The notes: generated by a model from the letters alone, not told the origin. Numbered from the stretch's first letter, positions 43,039-51,619 are shown. The stretch: 58,661 nucleotides of DNA from Phycisphaerales bacterium (GCA_009691805.1 SIAK01000014.1:1-58661), one strand, 5' to 3'. A program made the numbers and translations.

Positions 43039-43713
43039 ATGCTTCAAGCCATTCGACTTACTACTGCCACTGCAATGCTCGCGACCATTTTTGCTTGCAG
43101 CGATAGTGCGCCTGCCCCGAAGTTGCCGAGTCCACCTGTTGCGCCGCCACGCGCGCCGAGCCTCTCGACGCCAGCGCCAGCAGGTGCAGTTGGGGCGGCA
43201 GTCGAAGCGTCTTGGAGCAACGACAACAATTCAACCGCTACGAGTGACGCGGCAGTGTTGAGTGTGGCAGGATTGACTGGTCCAAAGCCAGTTGCGTGGA
43301 ATTGGGTGAAGCCATCGATGCAGTTCCGCACGCTGCAATACACCGTCGCAGGCGGCGCAGATTCAACCAGTGCAGCGGACCTCATTGTGAGCGTCTTCAA
43401 AGAGGGCGATGGCGGACCCATCGATGCGAACATCGAGCGCTGGCGCGGACAATTCCGCAACGGCGAAGAGATCGCGACCGCGAAGTCCTCGAAGGGCGAG
43501 GTCCAAGGTATGACGCTCACGCACGTCGAAATCGAAGGCGACTACATGTCGATGGGAGCGCCCGCGCCGAAGTCTGGCTACATGCAACTCGCTGCAATTG
43601 TCGAAGCGCCAGGACGCAATGTCTTCTTCCGACTCACAGGTCCGAAGTCGACAGTCGAAGCGAATCGCGCATTGTTTGACGCGCTCATCGCAGGGCTTCG
43701 AGAAGGCAAGTAA
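43039..43713 (+). CDS. Putative lipoprotein
   Basis: 224 residues. Short signal with lipobox IFAC (Cys20), then a Pro/Ala-rich linker (about 25-60) and a globular region of about 150 residues (WVKPSMQFRTLQYTV, DLIVSVFKEGDGG, NVFFRLTGPKSTVEANRALF). The end resembles domains of periplasmic proteins that bind or present a ligand, but I cannot name the family. Expected in the outer or inner membrane leaflet after lipid attachment. Confidence 0.65.
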   Translation: MLQAIRLTTATAMLATIFACSDSAPAPKLPSPPVAPPRAPSLSTPAPAGAVGAAVEASWSNDNNSTATSDAAVLSVAGLTGPKPVAWNWVKPSMQFRTLQYTVAGGADSTSAADLIVSVFKEGDGGPIDANIERWRGQFRNGEEIATAKSSKGEVQGMTLTHVEIEGDYMSMGAPAPKSGYMQLAAIVEAPGRNVFFRLTGPKSTVEANRALFDALIAGLREGK

Positions 43714-43766
43714 CGCGCGCAGGCTGGCGCGCGTACCTGTGCGCGTACCTGCACGCATGCGTCGAG

Positions 43767-44390
43767 TTACTTCGCGAACAGCTCGTTCACGAAGTTCCAG
43801 TTCACAACATCCCACCACGCGGCGAGGTAGTCAGGGCGACGGTTCTGATACTTCAGGTAGTACGCGTGCTCCCACACATCGCAGCCAAGCACTGGCGAGC
43901 CATTGCAATCGGCGATGCCCTTCATCAGTGGGTTGTCCTGATTGGGTGTCGAGCAAATCGCGACGCTTCCATCGCTGTTCTTGCAGAGCCACGCCCAACC
44001 TGAACCGAATCGTCCAACGCCTGCTGCGGCGAATTTCTCTTTGAATCCATCGACGGAGCCGAATGCCTTCGTCATGGCTGCGGCGAGTTCTGCACTCGGC
44101 GCTCCGCCGGTTCCCTTGGGTGCCATCCACTTCCAATACATCGAGTGGTTCCAATGTCCGCCACCGTTGTTGCGCACCGCGCCCTTGATCGCGTCTGGCA
44201 TCGTCGCGATGTTCGCGCAGATTTGATCGATCGACATCGCTTGCAATTCCGCGTGCCCTTCGAGCGCCTTATTGAGATTGTTGATGTACGCCTGATGATG
44301 CTTCGTGCGATGAATGTTCATCGTGGTTGCATCAACGGAAGGTTCGAGGGAGTTTTCAGCGTACGCAAGTTCAGGAAGCGTGAAGGCCAT
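43767..44390 (-). CDS. sodA: Superoxide dismutase, Mn type
   Basis: 207 residues. Converts superoxide to oxygen and hydrogen peroxide. Ligands His27, His82 (GHWNHSMYW), Asp171 and His175 ([19 protein letters not shown]). Gly78 with Gln151 (NQDNPLM) is the second-sphere pattern of Mn rather than Fe enzymes. No signal peptide, so cytoplasmic. Preceded by TATCCT (44432-44437) in a context similar to the rplM promoter. Confidence 0.92.
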   Translation of the reverse strand: MAFTLPELAYAENSLEPSVDATTMNIHRTKHHQAYINNLNKALEGHAELQAMSIDQICANIATMPDAIKGAVRNNGGGHWNHSMYWKWMAPKGTGGAPSAELAAAMTKAFGSVDGFKEKFAAAGVGRFGSGWAWLCKNSDGSVAICSTPNQDNPLMKGIADCNGSPVLGCDVWEHAYYLKYQNRRPDYLAAWWDVVNWNFVNELFAK

Positions 44391-44431
44391 GTGGGGCTCC
44401 GTGTGGTTGAAGGGGGAACAGGTGGATCGGA

Positions 44432-44437
44432 AGGATA
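44432..44437 (-). promoter_or_regulatory. -10-like element of the superoxide dismutase gene
   Basis: Minus-strand GGTATCCTTCCGATCC; the same core as at rplM. No TTGACA-like -35 at the expected distance. Leader about 35 bases. Confidence 0.4.
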
Positions 44438-44459
44438 CCTCGCGACGAGCGGCTTGCCC

Positions 44460-44465
44460 TACGCT
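44460..44465 (+). promoter_or_regulatory. -10-like element (TACGCT) before thiE
   Basis: Ends eight bases before ATG 44474, with no Shine-Dalgarno site between. Confidence 0.4.
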
Positions 44466-44473
44466 TCTTGCTC

Positions 44474-45544
44474 ATGTCTTCCACCGATCCTGCCATCTTG
44501 CGCATCCTCGATGCGAACGCGAATCGCGCACGGGAAGCATTGCGTGTGCTTGAAGACATCGCGCGATTTGCCTTCGATGACGCACAACTCGCCGAGCGCA
44601 CAAAGTCGATGCGTCACGCACTCGGTGGCGCGCTCGCTCCGATTGCCAACACGCTGCTCGCTGCCGCGCGGGATGTTGAAGGTGATGTTGGGACTTCCAT
44701 CAAGGGCGCACTCGAATCTTCTCGTGATGGATTGCGCGGCGTTGCACTTGCGGCGGGGAAGCGTTTGACAGAGAGCGTGCGTTCGCTCGAAGAGTCGATG
44801 AAGGCGCTGGGTGAATCCGCCAGCGCGAGCATGTTCGAGCGACTGCGCTACGACGCGTACATCCTCGACGCGGCATTCGCGCTGCGATTCGGTGGCGGTG
44901 TGAAGCGACAGTGGAGCGTGTGTTTGCTCTTGACAGAAGCACTCTGCAGAACTTCATGGAGCGAGGTGCTTGACGGCGCACTCGCGGCCGGAGTCGATTG
45001 CATCCAAGTTCGCGAGAAGACGATGCACGCGAGCGCACTGCTCGCGCGAGTCTGCGCTGTGCGTGAACGAGCGTTGGCGGTGGGCGCATCAACGATTGTG
45101 AATGACGACCTCGGCGTCGCGCTCGCGAGCGGTGCGGATGGTGTCCATCTTGGATGCGACGATCTTCCGGTGCGAAGCGCACGCAAGTGCGTGCCCGCGA
45201 GTTTCATCATCGGCGCGAGCACGCACTCGCTCGAAGAAGCAAGGCGCGCGATCGAAAGTGGCGCGGACTATTGCGGCGTCGGTGCGATGTTCGCGACCGC
45301 GCAGAAGCCAGAGCTCGCGCCCACTGGCGAGGCTTATCTACAGGCATATCTCGCGCATTTCACGAGCGTTCCGCATCTTGCGATTGGTGGCATCGACGCG
45401 CCTCGCGCAGCACAGTTGTCTGCACTCGGCTGTCGAGGCGTTGCAGTTTCAAGCGCCCTCTGTCGAGCGGAAGATCCGTTGCACGCGGCGCGAGAGCTGC
45501 TCTCGGCGATGCGCTCACGCACGCGAGAAAGCGTGTCGCAGTGA
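44474..45544 (+). CDS. thiE: Thiamine-phosphate synthase with N-terminal ThiD2 domain
   Basis: 356 residues. Joins HMP-PP and thiazole phosphate to thiamine monophosphate. Residues about 5-135 are the helical ThiD2-type domain (RILDANANRAREALRVLEDI) seen at the front of cyanobacterial and planctomycete ThiE. From about 150 the TIM barrel has CIQVREK, IVNDDLGVALASGADGVHLG, GADYCGVGAMFATAQKP and the phosphate site HLAIGGID. The end of the gene (GTGA at 45541) overlaps the MBL hydrolase start, so they are coupled. Alternative TTG start six bases upstream. Confidence 0.9.
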   Translation: MSSTDPAILRILDANANRAREALRVLEDIARFAFDDAQLAERTKSMRHALGGALAPIANTLLAAARDVEGDVGTSIKGALESSRDGLRGVALAAGKRLTESVRSLEESMKALGESASASMFERLRYDAYILDAAFALRFGGGVKRQWSVCLLLTEALCRTSWSEVLDGALAAGVDCIQVREKTMHASALLARVCAVRERALAVGASTIVNDDLGVALASGADGVHLGCDDLPVRSARKCVPASFIIGASTHSLEEARRAIESGADYCGVGAMFATAQKPELAPTGEAYLQAYLAHFTSVPHLAIGGIDAPRAAQLSALGCRGVAVSSALCRAEDPLHAARELLSAMRSRTRESVSQ

Positions 45545-46383
45545 TCACGGAAACTTCGTTCGTCCTACTCGGCACAGGAACGAGTGCGGGCATTCCCGTG
45601 ATTGGTTGCGATTGTCCAACATGCACGTCAACGGATCCATGTGATCGACGCACGCGCTCTGGCGCGATGTTGCAATTCGTCGATGGCGACGGAAACGCGC
45701 GCACGATTCTGCTCGACTGTCCGCCGGATCATCGCGAGCAGAGTTTGCGCGAGAAGATCAAGCGTTGCGATGCGATTCTGTTCACGCACGATCATGTTGA
45801 TCACACGTTTGGGCTTGACGAAGTGCGCCGATACAACGCGCTCATGGGTTCGCCCATCGAGGTCTACGCCGACGCGCGCACGCGCGAATGCCTCGAGCGT
45901 GTGTTCCGTCACATCTTCAAGCGGCATGAAAATGTGAACGACTCGTTCGTTGCCGATCTCATGCCGCGCACGATCGAGGTCGGTAAGCCCATCGACCTCT
46001 ACGGCGTTCGCTTCACGCCGCTGCGATTGCTTCACGGTCGCCTCCCTGTCCTCGGATTTCGCATCGATGCGCTCGACGCAAGCGGGGGAATCGCCGCGCA
46101 GCAGCCTTCGCCTTTACCCTTGGCGTACTGCACCGATGTCTCCGCCATTCCTCCAGAGACCTGGCCTCAACTTCGAGGCGTCCGCACGCTCGTGCTCGAC
46201 ATGCTTCGCTATCGGAAGCACCCCACGCATTTCTCGCTTGATGAGGCGCTCAGCGTTGCGGCGGAAGTTGGCGCTCACAGCACCGTTTTCGTGCATATGA
46301 CGCATGACATTCTGCATGCGGAACTTGCGGCGAAGCTGCCCGATGGCGTCCAACTCGGCTTCGATGGCCTTCGTATTCCGTGA
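45541..46383 (+). CDS. MBL-fold metal-dependent hydrolase (PhnP-like)
   Basis: 280 residues. Opens LLGTGTSAGIPVIGCDCPTC, the Cys-bearing start of PhnP-like phosphodiesterases; metal motif FTHDHVDHTFGLDEVR (HxHxDH), then later conserved His near LLHG, the Asp in YCTDVS and His near the end (VHMTHD). Relatives hydrolyse cyclic phosphodiesters. GTG start overlaps the thiE stop. A role in cofactor salvage is only suggested by position. An ATG-started frame is not available near this point. Confidence 0.82.
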   Translation: MITETSFVLLGTGTSAGIPVIGCDCPTCTSTDPCDRRTRSGAMLQFVDGDGNARTILLDCPPDHREQSLREKIKRCDAILFTHDHVDHTFGLDEVRRYNALMGSPIEVYADARTRECLERVFRHIFKRHENVNDSFVADLMPRTIEVGKPIDLYGVRFTPLRLLHGRLPVLGFRIDALDASGGIAAQQPSPLPLAYCTDVSAIPPETWPQLRGVRTLVLDMLRYRKHPTHFSLDEALSVAAEVGAHSTVFVHMTHDILHAELAAKLPDGVQLGFDGLRIP

Positions 46384-46395
46384 AACGGAATCCGC

Positions 46396-46401
46396 TACAC
46401 T
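46396..46401 (+). promoter_or_regulatory. -10-like element (TACACT) before atpG
   Basis: GCTACACTCTCGCCCC; the hexamer ends twelve bases before the atpG ATG. Same motif precedes tRNA-Thr and, in inverted orientation, dnaN. Confidence 0.5.
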
Positions 46402-46413
46402 CTCGCCCCTCCT

Positions 46414-47277
46414 ATGGCACAGATCCGTGAACTCAAGAAGCGCATGATTGCGGTCCGCACGATCCAGCGGATCACGAAGACCATGCAGATGATCGCGACC
46501 GCGAAATTTACCGCGGCGCTTCAACGCGCGAAGGCCACGAAGCCTTACACCGAGCGCATTCGTGCACTCGTGGGCGAAGTCGCCGCGGCCGCAGGCTCAG
46601 ATTTTTCGAACGCGCTCATGCAAGCGCCAGCGGTCGCAACCAAGCGCGAGCTCGTCCTTGTGATCGCAAGCGATCGCGGACTCTGTGGCGCGTACAACGG
46701 CAGCGTGCTGCGCATGGGTTTGAAGTTGCTGCAATCGTTGAGAGCAACGGGTTGCGCGACGCAGCTTGAAACCGCAGGCAAGAAAGCCGTCGGCTATTTC
46801 AAGTTCGCGAAGATGGAAATCACAGAGCGCCATCAGATGGGCGACAAGCCTTCGTTTGCGCAGGTGGAAGCACTCGCGGATCGACTCATGGCAGATTTCA
46901 CGGCGGGCAAGTTTGACGCGGTGCACGTCGTGTACATGCGATTTGTGAGCACAAGCCGTCAGGTTGCAACGACGATGCAGTTGCTGCCACTCGCAGCACC
47001 TTCGGCGGGTGGACCTGCTCCGAGTTATGAGTTCAGCCCGAATGGCGGGGAGATTCTCGCGGACCTGCTTCCACGCTCGGTGAAAGTTTCGCTCTTCCAA
47101 GCGTTCAACGACGCGTCCGTCAGCGAGCATGTCATGCGCATGGTTTCGATGAAGTCCGCGACGGACAACGCTGCTGGACTTGGTCGCACGATTCGTCGCA
47201 ACTACAACCGAGCACGCCAAGCACGCATCACGACCGAGCTCACGGAAATCGTCTCAGGCGCAGCCGCGCTTGAATAG
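46414..47277 (+). CDS. atpG: F-type ATP synthase subunit gamma
   Basis: 287 residues, full length. The rotor shaft of F1. N-terminal helix MAQIRELKKRMIAVRTIQRI, TKTMQMIATAKF, SDRGLCGAYNGSV in the middle and the C-terminal helix VSMKSATDNAAGL with ITTELTEIVSGA; all standard. Unusual is its isolation: it is followed by a rhodanese-like gene on the other strand and preceded by an MBL hydrolase, whereas atpG normally sits between atpA and atpD. The other subunits must be elsewhere or belong to another complex. Confidence 0.93.
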   Translation: MAQIRELKKRMIAVRTIQRITKTMQMIATAKFTAALQRAKATKPYTERIRALVGEVAAAAGSDFSNALMQAPAVATKRELVLVIASDRGLCGAYNGSVLRMGLKLLQSLRATGCATQLETAGKKAVGYFKFAKMEITERHQMGDKPSFAQVEALADRLMADFTAGKFDAVHVVYMRFVSTSRQVATTMQLLPLAAPSAGGPAPSYEFSPNGGEILADLLPRSVKVSLFQAFNDASVSEHVMRMVSMKSATDNAAGLGRTIRRNYNRARQARITTELTEIVSGAAALE

Positions 47278-47308
47278 AGCGCGCGCGCGAGATCTGCCGC
47301 GTTGAGTT

Positions 47309-47785
47309 TCACTTTGGCGGGATCGCGTTTGTATTGCCTTGATCGACTTCGAGACCGTCGCGCTGCCAGGCTTTGATGCCGCCGCGAATCGTGACAACAT
47401 CTTTGTAGCCCAGTTCGAGTAACCGCTTCGACGCGGCCTTCGCCATCACATCGTCGTAGTCAGAGTCGTAGACGATGAAGAGGTCGAAGTCCTTGCAGGT
47501 CGCTTCGTGCGATTTCGAGATCTCAGGGAACGGGATATTCGTCGCCTTCGGAAGGTGTTCCTTCGCGAATTGATCGGGCATTCGAGGGTCGAGCCAGAGC
47601 GTTTTCGGAGCGGTTCCCGCGCCAAACGTCCCCACAGGGGTGGAGGACATTCGAATCGCATCTTGCGGGGTGATCCAGACGATGTCGCGGTCGGTCGTGG
47701 ATCGGTCGCAACCGCCAAGCAGCGCCATGAGAGTCAGCCCCATGGTCATGAATTGTGTTCGACTGCGGTTTGTTGGGAATATCAT
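47309..47785 (-). CDS. Lipoprotein with cysteine-less rhodanese domain
   Basis: 158 residues. Signal with lipobox LGGC (Cys26), then a rhodanese-like fold (TLWLDPRMPDQFAKEHLPKATNIPF, VVTIRGGIKAWQRDGLEV). The active-site loop, usually VVYCxxGxR, reads IVYDSDYDDV, so the catalytic Cys is replaced by Asp. Sulfur transfer is not expected; a sensing or structural role is more likely. The ATG at 47785 has GAGGA five bases upstream. Divergent from the DsbD-like gene. Confidence 0.8.
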   Translation of the reverse strand: MIFPTNRSRTQFMTMGLTLMALLGGCDRSTTDRDIVWITPQDAIRMSSTPVGTFGAGTAPKTLWLDPRMPDQFAKEHLPKATNIPFPEISKSHEATCKDFDLFIVYDSDYDDVMAKAASKRLLELGYKDVVTIRGGIKAWQRDGLEVDQGNTNAIPPK

Positions 47786-47891
47786 GCGGATCCTCTGCGT
47801 TCTGTGAACTCTCACCGGTCAATCGCTGCCTCATCGGACAATGTGCCTCGAGTGCGTCACGATTCGACCACGAACCGACCACGACACGACT

Positions 47892-48875
47892 ATGCCAAGC
47901 TCGCGTCCATTCCATCAAGTTGCTCCATCTTGCGGTGTTCTTGCGAGTAAGTCGTGGTGCGGTTTACTCCTCTTGCTCTGCGCGATCGTTGTGAACCCTG
48001 CGATAGCGCAGCAAGATCCGCCAGGAAGCACGCCGAGGATTAGAGCGCGCGCGCCTACAACAGGCACGGACATTGTTCGAGCGTCGCTTTGGATTGTGGA
48101 AGGAAAGGTTGAGTGCGATGCAGTCTTCACGCTCGCGCTCGTGCTCGAGATTGCTCCCACGTGGCACGTTTTCTGGCGCAATCCAGGCGATGCGGGTTTC
48201 GCGCCGTCGCTGAGCCTTCAACTGCCCGAGGGATTTGTTGCTGTCGGTGACCTCGCGTTTCCTCGCCCATCGATTCTCGGCAAACTGGAATTGATCTATG
48301 GGTACGAAGGCAAGATTGCGCTGCTCCAACGGATTCAAGCGCCCAAGTCCCTGCCGCCTGAAATCGCATTGCGCGCGACGGCGAAGTGGATGGCGTGCAA
48401 GTCGACATGTCTCATCGGTGAGTCGGAACTTTCCGTCAGCGTCACACCTTCTGTCGCGTCCATTCCTCGGCCGATGCGCGACATCGTCGACGCTGCGCGA
48501 TTTCAAATGCCGACTCCGTTGAGTGAGGCGAAAGCATGGAGCGTTGAACTTGTTCGCGATGCGACCGGTGCAGTGAAGACCCTTTCCATTTCTGGAAAGA
48601 CCAGCGTGAAGGTGGAATCGCCGCGCCCAGTCATATTCATTCCAGATGTAACTCCAGGCGTCACGTATGGCGAGGGGATGCCGATCGCGGCGCGTTTTGA
48701 GACGGTGGAATCCGCATCCATCGCGTCACTCAGCATTCCGCTCAGTATCGAACCCGCGAACGCAGCGGGTAAACCGCTTCGAGCAGCGGGAGTTATCCTC
48801 ATAGGCGACGGGACTCATTCTTCTGATCATTGCTATTGGGTCGATGTTCCGATCCCAATTCTTACGCCCAGTTAA
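47892..48875 (+). CDS. DsbD alpha-domain-like exported protein
   Basis: 327 residues, signal-like hydrophobic segment at about 24-38. Resembles the N-terminal domain of DsbD: TWHVFWRNPGDAGF (family TWHVYWRNPGDAGL), QLPEGFVAVGDLAFPRP, GYEGKIALL and WMACKSTCLIGE with the two redox cysteines (family WLVCKEVCIPG). The membrane beta and thioredoxin gamma domains of DsbD are absent. Probably a periplasmic thiol-redox adaptor. The redoxin gene follows. Confidence 0.75.
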   Translation: MPSSRPFHQVAPSCGVLASKSWCGLLLLLCAIVVNPAIAQQDPPGSTPRIRARAPTTGTDIVRASLWIVEGKVECDAVFTLALVLEIAPTWHVFWRNPGDAGFAPSLSLQLPEGFVAVGDLAFPRPSILGKLELIYGYEGKIALLQRIQAPKSLPPEIALRATAKWMACKSTCLIGESELSVSVTPSVASIPRPMRDIVDAARFQMPTPLSEAKAWSVELVRDATGAVKTLSISGKTSVKVESPRPVIFIPDVTPGVTYGEGMPIAARFETVESASIASLSIPLSIEPANAAGKPLRAAGVILIGDGTHSSDHCYWVDVPIPILTPS

Positions 48876-48915
48876 TTTCACTTTCTCAACCAGGCTTCTC
48901 AAGGAGATTCCAAAG

Positions 48916-49581
48916 ATGAAGGCACGCATCCGAATCACGTCCATCGTCATCGCTTGCACGCTCGCAGCGGTGCTCTCGACAGCAACCATCGCCGATGACA
49001 CCATCGCAATCAAGCAGAGCGAAAAGGCGCCCACTGTGAAAGCGTCAGCAGGTGCGGGGAAGGCGAAACTCGGCGCAGCTGCGCCCACGTTCACGCTCAA
49101 CGACACCGAGGGAAAGGCGTGGAATCTCGCGGACACGAAGGGCAAAGTTGTCGTGTTGCAATGGATGAATCCAGAGTGTCCAGTGTGTCGCCGCGTCGCA
49201 GAAGACAGCACAACTGCGAACACGCTCAAGGGTGTGCGGGAAGCATTTCCAGATGCGGTGTATGTCGGCATCAACTCCTCGTCGAGTCGCCCCTCGAGTT
49301 TCGAAGCATCGAAGGGCTACATGGCGAATCACAAGATTGAAATGCCTGTGCTCATCGATACCGATGGCGCAGTGAGCAAACTCTTTGGCGCAAAGACAAC
49401 GCCGCATTGTTTCGTGATCGATGCGAGCGGCGTGCTTGTCTACGCAGGCGCGATTGATGACAGCCCTTCAGGCGGCGCGAAGACGAACTACGTCATCGAT
49501 GCGGTGAACGCACTCAAGGCCGGCAAGCCAGTTTCTCCGAACGAAACCAAGCCCTACGGATGCGGCGTGAAGAACAAGTAA
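48916..49581 (+). CDS. Exported redoxin (thioredoxin-like)
   Basis: 221 residues. Start ATG 48916 has AAGGAG nine bases upstream; signal peptide RITSIVIACTLAAVLSTATIA. AhpC/TSA-type thioredoxin fold: LGAAAPTFTLNDTEGKAWNL, redox motif NPECPVCRR (CxxC), GINSSSS, TTPHCFVIDASGVLVYAG. The C-terminal YGCGVKNK resembles the KPYGCSVKY end seen in one group of planctomycete redoxins. Expected to act in the periplasm, perhaps with the DsbD-alpha-like protein just upstream. Confidence 0.82.
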   Translation: MKARIRITSIVIACTLAAVLSTATIADDTIAIKQSEKAPTVKASAGAGKAKLGAAAPTFTLNDTEGKAWNLADTKGKVVVLQWMNPECPVCRRVAEDSTTANTLKGVREAFPDAVYVGINSSSSRPSSFEASKGYMANHKIEMPVLIDTDGAVSKLFGAKTTPHCFVIDASGVLVYAGAIDDSPSGGAKTNYVIDAVNALKAGKPVSPNETKPYGCGVKNK

Positions 49582-49611
49582 TCGAATCATCGCGCAGCGT
49601 ATGACGCGAGT

Positions 49612-49654
49612 GAAAAAAGACGGCGCGGCTTGCAGAAGCCGCGCCGTTGTTTTT
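49612..49654. terminator. Bidirectional terminator between redoxin gene and dnaN
   Basis: Perfect 12-bp stem (49620-49631 with 49636-49647), loop GCAG. Plus strand: TGTTTTT follows. Minus strand: a run of six to seven T precedes in the reversed sense (AAAAAA at 49613-49618). Serves both convergent genes. Confidence 0.88.
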
Positions 49655-49669
49655 ACTTCGTTGGTGAAC

Positions 49670-50782
49670 TCACGTGAGGCTGACAGGCATCACTACATAG
49701 GTGTAGTCTGCGCCGCACTTGATCACACCTGGCTTGTTCGATGCCTTCAACTCGATCACCACTTGTGGCGCGTCGAGCACCTTGAGTACTTCGGCGATGA
49801 AGTTTGGATTGAACGCAATCTCAAGCGGCTCGCCTTGATAGTTCTCGCTGTCGATGCGCACTTCCGATTCGCCCATCTCTGGCGCGCGGCTCGTGAGCGT
49901 CACGTGCTTGGCGGAAAACGCCATGCGAACGCCCTTGGACTCTTCATTCGTGAGCAGCGATGCTCGACGAATTGCGCTCGAAAGTTCGCCTGCATCACAG
50001 GTGCAGCGGCGGTCGTGATCCTTCGGAATGACATCTTCAAAGGGAGGAAACGTGCGCTCGTCGACCGTTGTCGAAAGCGTCGCGCCACCGTCCGCAACTT
50101 CGCCAATTTGGAAGACAACTTGATTTCCATCACGCGCAATCTTGACGATCGATTCAGGCTCGTTGAGCAATCGATTGAGCGCCGAGAGTGCCTTCGTCGG
50201 AATGATCGCTTGCTGATCGACATCCGTACCCTTGCAGGTTCCGCGCGCAACAGCGAGTCGACGACCATCGGTTGCCACGAGTCGAAGATTGCTCTTCTTG
50301 CGATCAAGCAACACGCCTGAAATCGCGTAGCGCGAATCATCGCGCGCCGTCGCAAAGACAGTACGGGTGATGAGGCGACGGAGCGAAGACGCTTCGAGTT
50401 CGAAGTCCACCTTCGCTGGGAACGTGCGCACGCCAGGAAACTCGCGCGGCTCGTATCCAAAAATCTTGAAGGTTGAATCTGCGGCAGTGATCGTCGCAAG
50501 ATTGCGCGTCACCGAAATCGCGATCGTCGAGTCTTCGCACGCGCGCACGATCTGCGTGAGCTTGTCCGCAGGGATCAGCGCTTCGCCCTCCTCCGTGATC
50601 GAGACATTCGGAATCGAAAGCGAGAGACCGATCTCCGTGTCCGTCGCGCTGATCTCGAGCATCCCGTCTTTCGCGATCATGCGCACGCAGAGCAATGCGG
50701 GAGTAGGGGTGCGAGTCGTGATGACGCCGCCGGCCATCGCCAATGCGTCTGCAAGTGAAAGTCTGTCACATTCCAATTTCAT
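49670..50782 (-). CDS. dnaN: DNA polymerase III beta subunit (sliding clamp)
   Basis: 370 residues. The clamp tethering the replicase to DNA. Three-domain clamp fold: GGVITTRTPTPALLCVRM near the start, LIPADKLTQIVRA, SGVLLDRKKSNLRLVATDGRRLAV (family SATDGHRLA), FPPFEDVIP, and the C-terminal YVVMPVSL that closes the peptide-binding pocket. Start has GAGG seven bases upstream. dnaA, recF and gyrB are not neighbours, so there is no sign that an origin is here. Confidence 0.94.
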   Translation of the reverse strand: MKLECDRLSLADALAMAGGVITTRTPTPALLCVRMIAKDGMLEISATDTEIGLSLSIPNVSITEEGEALIPADKLTQIVRACEDSTIAISVTRNLATITAADSTFKIFGYEPREFPGVRTFPAKVDFELEASSLRRLITRTVFATARDDSRYAISGVLLDRKKSNLRLVATDGRRLAVARGTCKGTDVDQQAIIPTKALSALNRLLNEPESIVKIARDGNQVVFQIGEVADGGATLSTTVDERTFPPFEDVIPKDHDRRCTCDAGELSSAIRRASLLTNEESKGVRMAFSAKHVTLTSRAPEMGESEVRIDSENYQGEPLEIAFNPNFIAEVLKVLDAPQVVIELKASNKPGVIKCGADYTYVVMPVSLT

Positions 50783-50812
50783 TTCATCACCTCTTGTGGT
50801 TCTCGTCGGCGA

Positions 50813-50818
50813 AGTGTA
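50813..50818 (-). promoter_or_regulatory. -10-like element (TACACT) of dnaN
   Basis: Minus strand GTACACTTCGCC, close to the tRNA-Thr and atpG elements; about 30 bases before ATG 50782. No -35 seen at 16-18 bases. Confidence 0.45.
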
Positions 50819-50843
50819 CAGCCCCTAGCGGCGATTCGGTGGC

Positions 50844-50849
50844 TACCCT
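50844..50849 (+). promoter_or_regulatory. -10-like element (TACCCT) before the membrane zinc-ribbon gene
   Basis: GGCTACCCTCTCC; ends ten bases before ATG 50860. Same hexamer as before mnmG. Confidence 0.4.
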
Positions 50850-50859
50850 CTCCATTGCC

Positions 50860-51270
50860 ATGCTCTATCGATTCACCCATGCGCTCGCGAACATCTACGG
50901 ATTCATCGCATTTGGGGGTTTCGTCGCGCTGTTTTTGATCGCATTTGCCTTCACCGTCCTCTATCCGATTGTCCCGATCATCTTGATCATGATTGCGCCG
51001 TTTGCGGCGGTCGCCGCGGTGGGTGGAAGTCGGCTCCTTCGAGTCGCGGAGCGTTTCTTTGCCCGTCGAAAACTCGCTTCCGCGCATTGCCCGCACTGCG
51101 ATGGCGCGTGTGCGGCAAGCACGTCGATTGATGCAGAAGCGGATTCGATCGTTCCGGTTTCCGTACTTGTTTGCAGCCGCTGCGCGCGTGCGTTCATCGC
51201 ATCGGGTCGCGTGCTTCCAATCTCTATTCAAGCCTCTTCGACTTCGTCATCCGACCACTGCGCGGACTGA
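50860..51270 (+). CDS. Small membrane protein with zinc-ribbon-like tail
   Basis: 136 residues. Two hydrophobic segments between about residues 14 and 60, a basic turn (RVAERFFARRK) and then two CxxC pairs (AHCPHCDG, LVCSRCAR) typical of a zinc ribbon. Function unknown; perhaps a membrane-anchored regulator or protein-binding module. Divergent from dnaN. Its last 43 bases overlap the convergent DUF2007-like gene. Confidence 0.6.
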   Translation: MLYRFTHALANIYGFIAFGGFVALFLIAFAFTVLYPIVPIILIMIAPFAAVAAVGGSRLLRVAERFFARRKLASAHCPHCDGACAASTSIDAEADSIVPVSVLVCSRCARAFIASGRVLPISIQASSTSSSDHCAD

Positions 51271-51542
51271 TCGTCGAGTTCTTCCGCGCTCATTGGATTT
51301 TCCATGCGCTCCTTGAGTGAAGCGCGTGCTCGCACTTCATCGACCGTACGCACAAGAACTTTCACAAACCCAGGCGCATCCGCGCGCCACTGGCTTGTGA
51401 GCGCGCCACTTGAGACCGCAGGAATGCCGTTGTTTTCAAGGTCAGCGACGCAGAGCATCGCGCCGAGTTCATCGGAGAACGAAGCCACCATCACGAGTGC
51501 GCCGTCGTTGGGCGATGGGGATGTCGCAAGCGGATCGGGCAT
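51228..51542 (-). CDS. DUF2007-like putative signal-transducing protein
   Basis: 104 residues. DUF2007-like core: LVMVASFSDELGAMLCVADLENNGIPAVVS-type sequence (here NGIPAVSSGAL) followed by KVLVRTVDEVRARASL; a small ferredoxin-like fold found across bacteria with unknown role. C-terminal tail is acidic. ATG 51542 lacks a Shine-Dalgarno site; TACAGT lies seven bases upstream. Convergent overlap of 43 bases with the membrane zinc-ribbon gene. Confidence 0.65.
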   Translation of the reverse strand: MPDPLATSPSPNDGALVMVASFSDELGAMLCVADLENNGIPAVSSGALTSQWRADAPGFVKVLVRTVDEVRARASLKERMENPMSAEELDDQSAQWSDDEVEEA

Positions 51543-51549
51543 GCTCGTC

Positions 51550-51555
51550 ACTGTA
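51550..51555 (-). promoter_or_regulatory. -10-like element (TACAGT) before the DUF2007-like gene
   Basis: Minus-strand TACAGT seven bases before ATG 51542, identical hexamer and spacing to queD. Confidence 0.4.
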
Positions 51556-51619
51556 CCGCGCTGCACGCACGATCTGCGCTGCGATCGACCGCAGTTGATT
51601 CCGTTAGGATCCCCGATTC

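Noticed and set aside
50783-50859. Replication origin next to dnaN
   Set aside because: No DnaA-box-like TTATCCACA sequence, no AT-rich region and no dnaA, recF or gyrB neighbours.
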